Below are positions 36,044 to 45,400 of a stretch of DNA of 64,000 nucleotides, piece after piece. A program made the translations under genes and the position numbers. Numbering within the stretch: the stretch's first letter is position 1; each line of letters opens with the position of its first letter. The stretch is from assembly GCF_018917935.1 (NCBI RefSeq), contig NZ_JAHLPN010000009.1, forward strand, positions 1 through 64,000, in the 5' to 3' direction. Below the pieces are notes generated by a model that worked only from the letters and a program-made list of their open reading frames with translations, did not search any database and was not told where the DNA came from. The DNA comes from Kineothrix sp. MSJ-39 (GTDB lineage Bacteria; Bacillota; Clostridia; Lachnospirales; Lachnospiraceae).

Positions 36044-37234
36044 ATGAAACGGACATACACTTTATGTATTATCACTTCTCTGATCATGTGTATCCTGGCA
36101 GTTGGCGTGCATCGTATCACGAGAACGGAAGAAAAGCATCTGAAAGTCGGATTTATCTTTGTCGGTGATGAGATCACACCATATACAGAGAATTTTATCA
36201 AAGCAAGAAATCATGTGATGGAAGTGTACGGAGATCAGATCGAATGTGTTACCAAATATAATGTAACGGAAGATCAGATCGAGGAACCGCTGCAGGAGCT
36301 GGTTGCTGAAAAATGTGATTATATCATCGCAGCAAGCTACGGTTATGGTCCGGTTGTGAAAGAGGTGGCGGAAAAGCATCCGGAGATCCAGTTTTGCGTT
36401 CCAACGGGGGACAATGCCAATCAGGAACCGGTTCTTTCCAATTACCACAACTGTTATGGCACGATTTATCAGGGACGTTATGTCTGTGGTGTTGTGGCGG
36501 GTGTGAAATTAAAAGAAATGATAGAAAATGGGATCATTACGCCGGAGCAGGCAAAGATCGGTTATGTTGCGGCATTTCCGTATGCAGAGGTCATATCCGG
36601 TTATACGGCATTTTATCTGGGTGTCAGATCGGTTGTGCCCGAGGCAACGATGCTTGTCAAATATACGGATACATGGTCAAATTATTCCATGGAAAAACAG
36701 GTGGCAACGGAACTGATCGAACAGGATTGCGTACTCATTTCGCAGCATTCCGACACAATAGGACCGGCAACGGCCTGCGAAAATGCAGGAGGCAGTATTC
36801 CGGTGTATCATGTTGGCTATAATCAGAGTATGACGGATGTTGCGCCGACAAGATCACTGGTAAGCAGCTGTGTGGATTATTCCTATTATTTTGAGCAGTC
36901 GATCTATGCGCTTTTGCATGACAAAAAGATCGAAGACTGCATAGACGGTAAGACATACGGACAGGATGCCATGGCAGGGCTGGATAAGAACTGGGTACGT
37001 ATTCTGGATATCAATGAAGCAATTGTACCAAAGGAAACGGATCAGATCGTTGAAGATACGATCAATGAGCTGGTCAGCGGAAAAAAACAGGTATTTTCAG
37101 GAAACCTGACAGGTGTTGACCCGTATGATAGTACAAAACGGATCGACCTGAATACACCGTATATAGAAAATGAAACATCTTCATCACCGACATTTTCCTA
37201 TATTTTAGATGATGTGATCACGATCGTGGAATGA
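36044..37234 (+). CDS. BMP family (nucleoside-binding) substrate-binding protein
   Basis: The 396-aa protein starts with a membrane-anchor-like segment (about 5-22) without a good lipobox. A BMP/PnrA-type type I periplasmic-binding fold follows: HLKVGFIFVGDEI, CDYIIAASYGYGPVVKEVAEKHPEIQF, and KIGYVAAFPYAEVISGYTAFYLGVRS. PnrA/Med homologues bind nucleosides. No permease or ATPase gene is adjacent. ATG 36044 has AAGGAGGATAAG upstream, overlapping the end of the HD-GYP gene. It is likely a sensing partner of that protein, which is inference. Confidence 0.85.
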   Translation: MKRTYTLCIITSLIMCILAVGVHRITRTEEKHLKVGFIFVGDEITPYTENFIKARNHVMEVYGDQIECVTKYNVTEDQIEEPLQELVAEKCDYIIAASYGYGPVVKEVAEKHPEIQFCVPTGDNANQEPVLSNYHNCYGTIYQGRYVCGVVAGVKLKEMIENGIITPEQAKIGYVAAFPYAEVISGYTAFYLGVRSVVPEATMLVKYTDTWSNYSMEKQVATELIEQDCVLISQHSDTIGPATACENAGGSIPVYHVGYNQSMTDVAPTRSLVSSCVDYSYYFEQSIYALLHDKKIEDCIDGKTYGQDAMAGLDKNWVRILDINEAIVPKETDQIVEDTINELVSGKKQVFSGNLTGVDPYDSTKRIDLNTPYIENETSSSPTFSYILDDVITIVE

Positions 37235-37276
37235 TGATGCGGGAATAAAAATGAGAGTGGAATGTGGGAGGCGCTT

Positions 37277-38860
37277 ATGCAACAGGGGTCAATGTCACGG
37301 ATCCGCCAGAAAACAAAAAAGGTAAAGCAGAGTGGTGGCAGGGTGCTGTTCCGTCTGATATTCAGCCGGACTATGGTCACAATTCTGCTTTTGCTGTTGC
37401 AGATATTATGTCTGGGCGGCATTTTTCGTATGGTCAGACTATCCAAAGAACTGATCACACTCAGTAACCTGGTTGGTATGGCTGCAATCGTTTATATCAT
37501 CAACAGTGAGGATAACCCTGCGTTTAAGCTGGCATGGGTGCTTCCGATTTGTCTTGTGCCGGTTTTCGGGATCGGATTCTATTTCTTTATCATGCTGAAT
37601 CCCGGAAATCGGGGACTGCAAAAGCTGCTAAATCGCAGAAAGGATGAGACAAAGCCGTATCTGCGGACAGAATATCATGTTGTGGAAAAACTGAAAAAAG
37701 AAAGTACCGGAATCCGTAATCTGGGGCATTATATTCAGAATCAGAATGGTTTTCCGACTTACGATCATACGAATGTAACGTTTTTCTCCACGGGAGAAGA
37801 AAAATACGCAGATCTTTTAAAGGAATTGGAGCGGGCAGAGCATTTTATCTTTCTGGAATATTTTATCATCAATCAGGGAGAAGTCTGGGATCATGTGCTG
37901 GAAATACTGGAACGGAAAGTAAAAGAAGGCGTGGAAGTACGCGTCATGTACGACGGTATGTGTGCACTTGTATCCCTTCCATACCGTTATCCGCAGCAAC
38001 TTCGGGAAAAGGGAATCCGGGCAAAGATGTTTTCGCCGATCAAACCGCTTCTGTCCACGCATCAGAATAACAGAGATCACCGCAAGATCGCCGTGATCGA
38101 TGGCAGGGTGGCATATAACGGCGGAATCAATCTGGCAGATGAATATATGAATCTGAAAAAACGTTTCGGGCACTGGAAGGATACGGCGGTCAAGCTGGAA
38201 GGTGAGGCAGTCAGAAGCTTTACAATCATGTTTTTACAGATGTGGTATATGACAGAAACGGGGGAGGGTGAGTATGAAACATATCTGCCGCGCTATGGTG
38301 CGCCCATGGCACCGGGCTATGTGATCCCGTTCAATGACGATCCGATTAACCGCCTTGATATTGCAGAGAGTGTTTATCTGGATATCCTGTATAAGGCAAA
38401 GAAATATGTGCATATAATGACGCCTTATCTGATCATAGACAACGAGCTCGTTACAGCATTGACTTATGCGGCGAGAAGAGGCGTGGATGTGAAGCTGATC
38501 CTGCCCCATATACCGGATAAAAAGATCATCTTTGCAATTGCAAGGACGTATTATCCACAGCTTCTGGAAGCAGGCGTAAAGATTTACGAATACACGCCGG
38601 GCTTTGTACATGCAAAGGAATTTGTTTCAGACGATAAGAAGGCGGTGGTTGGCAGTATCAATCTGGATTTCAGAAGTCTGTATGAGCATTTTGAATGTGC
38701 AACCTTTATTTATAAGAATCCGGTCATTCTGGATATAGAAAAGGACTATCAGGAAACGCTTAAGAAGTGCAGGAAAATCGATATGCAGTTTTGCGTGGAT
38801 CTGCCGCTTTGGTACCGGATTGGCGGTCATGTGTTCAGGCTGTTCGGACCGCTTGTATAA
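37277..38860 (+). CDS. cls: Cardiolipin synthase (phospholipase D family)
   Basis: The 527-aa protein has two N-terminal membrane segments and two PLD motifs: HRKIAVIDGRVAYNGG in the middle and HAKEFVSDDKKAVVGS near the C-terminus (HxK pairs). It joins two phosphatidylglycerols to make cardiolipin at the membrane. ATG 37277 follows GGGAGG at 7-nt spacing; the ATG at 37262 lacks a clear site. It lies 42 bp after the BMP gene in the same direction. Confidence 0.92.
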   Translation: MQQGSMSRIRQKTKKVKQSGGRVLFRLIFSRTMVTILLLLLQILCLGGIFRMVRLSKELITLSNLVGMAAIVYIINSEDNPAFKLAWVLPICLVPVFGIGFYFFIMLNPGNRGLQKLLNRRKDETKPYLRTEYHVVEKLKKESTGIRNLGHYIQNQNGFPTYDHTNVTFFSTGEEKYADLLKELERAEHFIFLEYFIINQGEVWDHVLEILERKVKEGVEVRVMYDGMCALVSLPYRYPQQLREKGIRAKMFSPIKPLLSTHQNNRDHRKIAVIDGRVAYNGGINLADEYMNLKKRFGHWKDTAVKLEGEAVRSFTIMFLQMWYMTETGEGEYETYLPRYGAPMAPGYVIPFNDDPINRLDIAESVYLDILYKAKKYVHIMTPYLIIDNELVTALTYAARRGVDVKLILPHIPDKKIIFAIARTYYPQLLEAGVKIYEYTPGFVHAKEFVSDDKKAVVGSINLDFRSLYEHFECATFIYKNPVILDIEKDYQETLKKCRKIDMQFCVDLPLWYRIGGHVFRLFGPLV

Positions 38861-38878
38861 AATTATAGGAAGAAAAAG

Positions 38879-38910
38879 AAAGGGGCTTCGGCAAATGCCG
38901 AAGCCCTTAA
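38879..38910. terminator. Bidirectional terminator between cls and cellobiose phosphorylase
   Basis: AGGGGCTTCGGCA (38881-38893) pairs with TGCCGAAGCCCTT (38896-38908). The flanks are A-rich on the left and T-containing on the right. It sits between two converging genes. Confidence 0.75.
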
Positions 38911-38923
38911 TATTTGTAATGGA

Positions 38924-41407
38924 TTAGCCCATAACAACTTCTACTGTATGAGTCTTACCGTCGCCGAATGCAGGAATGACATTGCCTTCAATCGCATTAC
39001 CGTCAACTGTTACGCTCTTGATACCCTTGTTGACATGAGAAGGATTGGAAACCCTGATGTCATAAGTAGCACCGCGGAACTGACGTGTTGCAGTAAGACC
39101 ATCCCATGCAGCAGGGATAGATGGATCAATCTTCAGACCATCGAAGTCTGCTGAGATACCAAGGATGTACTGGGAAATAGCAACCATGTTCCATGCAGCA
39201 GTACCTGTCAGCCATGAGTTCTTGCCCTGACCGAAGTTCTTACCGGTCTGCCCGATATCAGAACCAGCGTCCTTACCACCGATCATCTGACCGTATACAT
39301 ATGGCTCAGTCTTGTGCAGATCTGAAGTCTCTTCTGTAAAGGCAGGAGCGATCTCTGAATAATACTTAAATGCCTGATCACCCTGGCCTGCGTAAGCGGC
39401 AGCACAGATGATCCATGCATTGTTGTGAGTGAAGATACCGGCATTTTCTTTATATCCGCCCGGATATGTGGAGATTTCGCCGTACTGTACATAGTATTTT
39501 GTATAAGCAGGGTTGTTCAGAACAAGACCGTGCTTTGTATTTAATCTCTCGTCAATCGCTTTCAGAGTCTTCAGATCAGCGCCCTGATCTTTACCGATCT
39601 CTGACATGATAGCGAAGCCCTGTGGCTCGATGAAGATCTGACCTTCTTCACATTCCTTAGATCCCATCTTTTCGCCGTTTGCATCGTATGCACGCAGGAA
39701 CCAGTCGCCGTCCCATGCGGATTCCATAACGTTTGCTTTCATCTTATCGATCTCAGCCTGTGCTTTTGCAGCTTCGTCGTCTTTGTCAAGGTGCTTTAAG
39801 ATAGCAACGTAGTTTGGACCTGCATAGGTAAATAAAGTAGCAACCATAACAGACTCAGCAACCTTTGAGTAACCGCCTTCAGCAGCGAACTTCGGATTTG
39901 TGTAAGTCTGGAAGCTTTCACCCGGTGTATCGGAGAAGCAGGAAAGGTTGATACAGTCGTTCCAGTCAGCACGCATTGCAAGTGGAAGACCATGCGGTCC
40001 TAAGTTGTCTACAATGTGGTAGAAGGAAACTTTTAAGTGCTCCAGCATTGTCTGTGCGATAGACATATCATTATCATAAGGAACCATCTCATCCAGGATT
40101 GTCCAGTCGCCTGTTTCCTTAATATATGCGGAAACGGAAAGGATCAGCCATAACGGATCATCTGAGAAGTCTCCGCCGATATCTGCGTTACCTTTCTTTG
40201 TCAGTGGCTGATACTGATGGTAGCATCCGCCATCCGGGAACTGTGTAGAAGCAATATCAATGATTCTTTCTCTTGCACGATCCGGGATCTGATGAACGAA
40301 TCCGAGAACGTCCTGGTTGGAATCACGGAAGCCCATACCACGTCCGATACCTGACTCAAAGTAGGAAGCGGAACGGGAAAGGTTGAAGGTTACCATACAC
40401 TGGTACTGGTTCCAGATGTTTACCATACGGTTTACTTTTTCATCCGGTGTGTTGACATTTAAGATGCCAAGCAGGTGATCCCAGTATGCTTTCAGCTCTG
40501 CCATTCCGGCAGCAACCTTTTCGGGTGTGTTGTACTGGTCGATCATGGCAAGTGCTTTTACTTTGTTGATCGTCTTGCCGTCTGCCTCGAATTTCTGATC
40601 TTCCGGCATTTCTACATAACCGAGTACGAATACGAGTGTCTTGCTTTCACCCGGTGCAAGTTTGATCTTCTTGCAGTGGGAAGCGATCGGAGACCAGCCG
40701 TCTGCGATGGAGTTAGTCGGTGCGTTGTTTGTAACAACCTGTGGATCGCCGAAGCCGTTGTACATACCGATGAAAGCATCTCTGTCTGTATCAAAACCGT
40801 CGATCTCGTCATTTACAGTATAGAAAGCGAAGTGATTACGTCTGTCTCTGTACTCTGTCTTGTGATATACAGTAGATCCAACTACTTCAACACGTCCTGT
40901 AGAGAAGTTTCTCTGGAAGTTTGTACAGTCATCCTGTGCATCCCATAAACACCACTCAGCGAAAGAATACAGTGTGAATTCTTTATCCTGGGAGCCCTCG
41001 TTTGTCAGGACAACCTGCTGTACTTCACCGTCGTAGTTCTGTGGTACGAAGAAAGTAACTTCTGCTTTCAGATCGTTTTTCTTACCTGTGATAACAGTGT
41101 AGCCCATACCATGACGGCATTCATAAGAGTCAAGCTCTGTCTTGACCGGAGACCAGCCCGGATTCCAGATCGTACCGTTTTCATTAATATAGAAGTAACG
41201 GCCTCCCATATCGATCGGTACATTATTATAACGATAACGTGTGATACGGCGAAGACGTGCATCCTTGTAGAAGCTGTAGCCGCCTGCTGTATTGGAGATC
41301 AGAGAGAAGAACCCCTGTGTTCCTAAGTAGTTGATCCATGGATATGGAGTTCTTGGAGATGTGATGACATATTCTCTTCTGTCATCATCGAAATAACCAA
41401 ATTTCAT
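38924..41407 (-). CDS. Cellobiose phosphorylase (GH94)
   Basis: The 827-aa protein has the full GH94 layout. An N-terminal beta-sandwich starts [19 protein letters not shown], followed by the (alpha/alpha)6 barrel with [20 protein letters not shown] and the ADWNDCINL motif carrying the general acid Asp. It splits cellobiose with phosphate into glucose and glucose-1-phosphate in the cytosol, as there is no signal peptide. The minus-strand start at 41407 follows AAAGGACATAG. A LacI-type operator lies in its leader. The sugar transporter genes diverge from it. Confidence 0.95.
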   Translation of the reverse strand: MKFGYFDDDRREYVITSPRTPYPWINYLGTQGFFSLISNTAGGYSFYKDARLRRITRYRYNNVPIDMGGRYFYINENGTIWNPGWSPVKTELDSYECRHGMGYTVITGKKNDLKAEVTFFVPQNYDGEVQQVVLTNEGSQDKEFTLYSFAEWCLWDAQDDCTNFQRNFSTGRVEVVGSTVYHKTEYRDRRNHFAFYTVNDEIDGFDTDRDAFIGMYNGFGDPQVVTNNAPTNSIADGWSPIASHCKKIKLAPGESKTLVFVLGYVEMPEDQKFEADGKTINKVKALAMIDQYNTPEKVAAGMAELKAYWDHLLGILNVNTPDEKVNRMVNIWNQYQCMVTFNLSRSASYFESGIGRGMGFRDSNQDVLGFVHQIPDRARERIIDIASTQFPDGGCYHQYQPLTKKGNADIGGDFSDDPLWLILSVSAYIKETGDWTILDEMVPYDNDMSIAQTMLEHLKVSFYHIVDNLGPHGLPLAMRADWNDCINLSCFSDTPGESFQTYTNPKFAAEGGYSKVAESVMVATLFTYAGPNYVAILKHLDKDDEAAKAQAEIDKMKANVMESAWDGDWFLRAYDANGEKMGSKECEEGQIFIEPQGFAIMSEIGKDQGADLKTLKAIDERLNTKHGLVLNNPAYTKYYVQYGEISTYPGGYKENAGIFTHNNAWIICAAAYAGQGDQAFKYYSEIAPAFTEETSDLHKTEPYVYGQMIGGKDAGSDIGQTGKNFGQGKNSWLTGTAAWNMVAISQYILGISADFDGLKIDPSIPAAWDGLTATRQFRGATYDIRVSNPSHVNKGIKSVTVDGNAIEGNVIPAFGDGKTHTVEVVMG

Positions 41408-41447
41408 AATTCTATGTCCTTTCGTAATTTAAATTTGCGAAAACTTA

Positions 41448-41463
41448 GAAAACGATTAAGTAA
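41448..41463. promoter_or_regulatory. LacI-family operator A
   Basis: GAAAACGATTAAGTAA, centred on CG as in LacI-family sites. It is identical over 16 bp to operator B at 41734-41749. It lies about 40 to 55 nt upstream of the cellobiose phosphorylase start. A related GCGAAAACTTAG is adjacent (41437-41448). Confidence 0.7.
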
Positions 41464-41492
41464 GACAAGATTTTGAAATCTTTACAGACAAA

Positions 41493-41521
41493 ATTATACT
41501 CAATGCCCGGAATAAAAGCAA
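41493..41521 (-). promoter_or_regulatory. Promoter of the cellobiose phosphorylase gene
   Basis: On the minus strand, TTGCTT, a 17-nt spacer and TATAAT (complement of 41493-41498). The operator at 41448-41463 would lie about 23 to 38 bp into the transcript. Confidence 0.65.
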
Positions 41522-41696
41522 GCAAAAGCTGGCAAAAACAAACTTATTTTAATAGTTGTAATATAGAAGAAAAGGGTTTATTATAAATATGAACAAAATG
41601 TAAACGAACTGTGTATGAACTGTTCAAAAACGGATCGCCAAAATTGTGAAATAGTACCAAAAATATAGAAACTATACAAAAAAAAGTAAAAAACCA

Positions 41697-41725
41697 TTGC
41701 CAAATTATCCAAATTGTAATATATT
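41697..41725 (+). promoter_or_regulatory. Promoter of the lacI-type gene
   Basis: TTGCCA (41697-41702), a 17-nt spacer and TATATT (41720-41725). Operator B begins 8 bp after the -10, over the expected start site. Confidence 0.65.
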
Positions 41726-41733
41726 AAAAAGGC

Positions 41734-41749
41734 GAAAACGATTAAGTAA
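41734..41749. promoter_or_regulatory. LacI-family operator B
   Basis: GAAAACGATTAAGTAA, the same 16 bp as operator A. It overlaps the predicted start of transcription, a position expected for autorepression. Confidence 0.7.
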
Positions 41750-41778
41750 TTTTCATGTTTTCCTTGAGAGGAGAAGAC

Positions 41779-42789
41779 ATGGTATCCATGAAAGATATAG
41801 CTGCTGCTTGCCACGTTTCCGTTGCCACAGTCAGTAAAGCACTGAATGGGCACAGAGATATCAGCGAGGAGACGAAGCTACATATTAAGAAGGTAGCGAA
41901 GGATATGGGGTACTTCCCCAATTCAGTTGCCAGAGCATTAAAAACAAATAAGACATTTAACATCGGTGTCCTGTTTGTGGAAGAAGCACACAGTGGTCTG
42001 ACACATAACTACTTTTCACATCTGCTTGACAGCTTTAAGGTCACGGCAGAGGCGCAGGGATACGATATCACATTCCTTAATTGCAATAAGCAGAGAAAAG
42101 ACAGAATGTCTTATCTGGAACACAGCCGCTACAGGGGCTTCGATGGAGTTGTCATTGCATGTGTCAACTTTGAAGATCCCGAAGTGATCGAACTGATCGA
42201 AAGTAATCTTCCGGTCGTGACGATCGACAGGGTATTCCCCAACCGCATCAGTATTGCTTCCGATAATAAGAAAGGGATCACAGATCTGGTTTCCTACATT
42301 ATTAAAAAGGGGCATACAAAGATCGCATACATACACGGCCGTGATTCCGCAGTCACAAGGCAGCGTCTGACAGGCTTCCGGGAAGTGATGGAACAACATG
42401 ATATTGTTGTTCCGGAAGAATATATCCGGGAGACCGATTATCGGGATATCCAGAGAACGGCGATCGCAACGGCAGAACTTTTAAAATTGCCGGATCCGCC
42501 TACCTGTATTTTGTTCCCGGATGACTATGCTGCATATGGTGGCATCAATGTAATAAAAGCCGCAGGGCTCCGCATTCCGGAAGATGTTTCGGTAGCAGGA
42601 TATGATGGCATCTCACTGGCGACTAAGATAGAGCCGAAGATGACGACGATCAAGCAGGACACCAAGACGATGGGAATGCTGGCAGCGGAAAAACTGATCG
42701 CTCTGATCGAGAGACCGAGTACGACGGAGATTACATCCATCACCGTGCCGGGCATCCTTTTACCGGGGGCGACAGTTGCAAGCCAATAA
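41779..42789 (+). CDS. LacI family transcriptional regulator
   Basis: The 336-aa repressor has an N-terminal helix-turn-helix (MVSMKDIAAACHVSVATVSKALNGHRD), a hinge helix (PNSVARALKTNKT) and a sugar-binding periplasmic-type core. ATG 41779 follows GAGAGGAGAAGAC; an upstream ATG at 41755 is less likely. It lies between the cellobiose phosphorylase gene and the sugar transporter genes, whose two facing promoters share the same operator, so it probably controls uptake and breakdown of a beta-glucoside or other disaccharide. Confidence 0.92.
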   Translation: MVSMKDIAAACHVSVATVSKALNGHRDISEETKLHIKKVAKDMGYFPNSVARALKTNKTFNIGVLFVEEAHSGLTHNYFSHLLDSFKVTAEAQGYDITFLNCNKQRKDRMSYLEHSRYRGFDGVVIACVNFEDPEVIELIESNLPVVTIDRVFPNRISIASDNKKGITDLVSYIIKKGHTKIAYIHGRDSAVTRQRLTGFREVMEQHDIVVPEEYIRETDYRDIQRTAIATAELLKLPDPPTCILFPDDYAAYGGINVIKAAGLRIPEDVSVAGYDGISLATKIEPKMTTIKQDTKTMGMLAAEKLIALIERPSTTEITSITVPGILLPGATVASQ

Positions 42790-42885
42790 AGGCATTTATA
42801 TCACGCAAGTGATACTTTAATAAATGCAAGGTACTATTAACCAACACTTTATTTCAAACATTTTTTAGAGGAGGACAAAAAAAGA

Positions 42886-44352
42886 ATGAAAAAGAAATTA
42901 TTAAGTGTAGTTCTTTCAACAGCTATGGTAGCATCTCTTTTAGTAGGATGCGGTAGCAGCAACGATGCAGCAGATGATTCTGCAGCAACAGACGCAGCAA
43001 CAGATGAAGCAACAGACGCTGCAACAGATGAAGCAACAGATGCAACAGACGCAACTGATGCTGCAACAGATGAAGAAGCAGATGTAGAGCTTCCAGAAGA
43101 TACAGGTAAAGTTCTTAACATTTACTGCTGGAACGACGAGTTCGCTAACCGTCTGAAAGATCACTATCCGGGATACGAAGCAAATGATCCTGATGATGCT
43201 TTAGCAGGTGGTAAGATCGGTGATGTTGAAGTTAAGTTCACATCTACACCATCTACAGACAACGCTTACCAGAACAACCTGGATGCTACTCTTCCTGGAA
43301 ACGCAGATGCAGCAGCAGATGACAAGGTTGATATGTTCTTAGTAGAAGCTGACTACGCATTAAAGTATGTTAACACAGATCTTTGTATGCCAGTAGCTGA
43401 TCTTGGAATCAAAGATTCTGAATTAGCTAACCAGTATCAGTATACAAAAGATATCATGACAGATTCTGACGGAAACTTAAAGGGTCTTTCATGGCAGGGA
43501 TGTCCTGGTGTTCTGATCTACAACCGTGAAGCAGCTAAAGAAGTTTTCGGTTCTGATGATCCAGATACAGTACAGGCTAAGGTTTCTGACTGGGCTACAT
43601 TCAATGCTACAGCAGCAGAAATGAAAGATGCTGGCTACAAGATGACAGCTACAACAAACGATACATTCCGTACATACTCTAACAACGTAACAACTCCTTG
43701 GGTTGTTGATGGAAAGATCCAGATCGATGACAACATCAAAGCATGGGTTGACGCTTCTAAGGAAATGGCTGACAACGGATACTGTGGAACACAGGCTCTT
43801 TGGTCAGATGACTGGAGCAAAGGCTTCTATCCAGACGGAAAAGTATTCTGCTACTTTGGACCAGCTTGGTTAATCAACTTCTCTATGGCAGCTGATACAG
43901 AAGGTTCTATCGCTAACGCAGGTGGCTGGGGTGCTTGTGAAGGTCCTCAGGGCTTCTACTGGGGTGGTACATGGATCGCAGCAGCTACAGGTACAGACAA
44001 TGCTAACCTTGTTGCAGATATCATGAGAAAACTTACAACAGATGAAACAATCATGACAGACATCGTTAAAGCAGATAGCGACTTCGTAAACAACAAGCCA
44101 GCTATGGAAGCAGCAGCTCAGGATGATTCTTATGCATTCCCTGTATTAGGCGGACAGAATCCACTGGCTATGTTCTGTGCAGGTGCTGATAAGATTTCTC
44201 TTTCTAACATCACAGAGTACGATCAGGGATGTAACGAAGAGTTCCAGAATGCTATGACAGGCTACTTCGATGGCAACTACGCTACATATGATGAAGCACT
44301 TGATGCATTCTACACAGCTATTACTGAAAAATATCCTGAACTTACATACTAA
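42886..44352 (+). CDS. Sugar ABC transporter solute-binding lipoprotein (CUT1)
   Basis: The 488-aa protein has a lipoprotein signal, with Cys22 in LLVGC, then a low-complexity Ala/Thr/Asp linker (about 30-65) and a family 1 extracellular solute-binding domain (VLNIYCWNDEFANRLKDHYPGYE; ending LTY). It starts at ATG 42886 behind GAGGAGGAC. Codon use is highly biased, suggesting strong expression. It captures sugar outside the membrane for the two permeases downstream. No ATPase gene is in this locus, so a shared MsmX-type ATPase is expected. Confidence 0.93.
   Translation: MKKKLLSVVLSTAMVASLLVGCGSSNDAADDSAATDAATDEATDAATDEATDATDATDAATDEEADVELPEDTGKVLNIYCWNDEFANRLKDHYPGYEANDPDDALAGGKIGDVEVKFTSTPSTDNAYQNNLDATLPGNADAAADDKVDMFLVEADYALKYVNTDLCMPVADLGIKDSELANQYQYTKDIMTDSDGNLKGLSWQGCPGVLIYNREAAKEVFGSDDPDTVQAKVSDWATFNATAAEMKDAGYKMTATTNDTFRTYSNNVTTPWVVDGKIQIDDNIKAWVDASKEMADNGYCGTQALWSDDWSKGFYPDGKVFCYFGPAWLINFSMAADTEGSIANAGGWGACEGPQGFYWGGTWIAAATGTDNANLVADIMRKLTTDETIMTDIVKADSDFVNNKPAMEAAAQDDSYAFPVLGGQNPLAMFCAGADKISLSNITEYDQGCNEEFQNAMTGYFDGNYATYDEALDAFYTAITEKYPELTY
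42976..43083 (+). repeat. Degenerate tandem repeats coding the lipoprotein linker
   Basis: Repeating GCAACAGATGAAGCAACAGA-like units encode an ATDEATDAATD-type linker just after the lipidated Cys. It is a within-gene repeat that tethers the binding domain. Confidence 0.75.
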
Positions 44353-44387
44353 GATTTAGGAATCGCATAGTAAGATAGCGAAATAGC

Positions 44388-44432
44388 TAGTGCGCCTGTT
44401 TGGCGGTCAGCCGGACAGGCGCACTTTTTTAA
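44388..44432 (+). terminator. Attenuator-type terminator between binding protein and permeases
   Basis: AGTGCGCCTGT (44389-44399) pairs with ACAGGCGCACT (44415-44425), followed by six T. It would lower permease expression relative to the binding protein. Confidence 0.8.
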
Positions 44433-44474
44433 CAGACAGGTTTGGAAAAATAACATGCGGAGGTGTGGTACAGT

Positions 44475-45389
44475 ATGGCTAAAAAGAAAAGCGGAACTGT
44501 TCTTCGTTATAATCGGTGGGGCTACATTTTCTTAATTCCTTTTATTGTAGTATTTATTATCTTTCAGTTGATTCCTCTGATTAGCACGATCTATAATAGT
44601 TTCTTTGAACACTATTTTAAAAATGGTTTAACAGAAGTTGGACCTACATTTATTGGTATCCAGAATTATGCGACCCTGTTTACAACGGGTGACCTGCCTA
44701 AATACTTAGGCAACACAATGATCATGTGGATCATCGGATTTGTTCCTCAGATCCTTCTTTCATTACTTCTTGGTGCTTGGTTCTCAGATCCGAGCCTGAG
44801 ATTAAAACATCAGCAGTTCTTTAAAACTGTTATTTACTTACCGAACTTAATCATGGCATCAGCTTTTGCCATGTTATTCTTTACATTGTTCTCAGATGGT
44901 GGTCCGATCAACTCTTTGTTGATGCAGATGGGCATTCTGAGCGAGCCTTACAAGTTCCTGTCACACGCAGGAAGCGCAAGATCCTTAGTTGGATTCATGA
45001 ACTTCTTAATGTGGTTTGGTAATACGACAATCTTATTACTGGCAGGTATGTTAGGTATTGATACATCCTTATATGAAGCAGCCGAAGTTGACGGTGCTAC
45101 TTCTACACAGGTATTCTTCAAGATCACATTACCACTTTTAAGACCTATTCTGGTATACGTAATGGTTACATCTCTGATCGGTGGTCTGCAGATGTACGAT
45201 GTACCACAGATCTTAACAAATGGTCAGGGTAATCCGGCTCGTACAACAATGACACTGATCATGTATCTGAATAAGCACTTATATTCTAAGAACTACGGTC
45301 TTGGTGGTGCGCTTTCAGTTATCCTGTTTATTGTAACCGGTATTTTGAGTGTCATCGTATTTAAGATGAACCAGGCATCAGAGAAATAG
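44475..45389 (+). CDS. Sugar ABC transporter permease, MalF-like
   Basis: The 304-aa protein has six membrane segments and the EAA loop YEAAEVDGATSTQVFFKITLP that contacts the ATPase. ATG 44475 is preceded by GGAGGTG; an ATG at 44463 lies in that site. It follows the binding-protein gene after the attenuator. It forms the channel with the next permease. The transporter belongs to the CUT1 family that imports di- and oligosaccharides; beta-linked sugars are inferred from the neighbouring phosphorylase. Confidence 0.93.
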   Translation: MAKKKSGTVLRYNRWGYIFLIPFIVVFIIFQLIPLISTIYNSFFEHYFKNGLTEVGPTFIGIQNYATLFTTGDLPKYLGNTMIMWIIGFVPQILLSLLLGAWFSDPSLRLKHQQFFKTVIYLPNLIMASAFAMLFFTLFSDGGPINSLLMQMGILSEPYKFLSHAGSARSLVGFMNFLMWFGNTTILLLAGMLGIDTSLYEAAEVDGATSTQVFFKITLPLLRPILVYVMVTSLIGGLQMYDVPQILTNGQGNPARTTMTLIMYLNKHLYSKNYGLGGALSVILFIVTGILSVIVFKMNQASEK

Positions 45390-45400
45390 GAGGCGAAAAT

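Noticed and set aside
38553-38561. A further TTATCCACA in the cls gene
   Set aside because: It is a single box inside a coding region, which is expected by chance.
41448-41463. The shared operator as a CcpA cre site
   Set aside because: It differs from the cre consensus at three of the fixed positions, chiefly at the ends, and a LacI-family gene lies between the two copies. CcpA binding stays possible.
42976-43083. Repeats near the binding-protein start as a CRISPR or satellite
   Set aside because: They are in frame, encode a lipoprotein linker, have no unique spacers and no cas genes are nearby.
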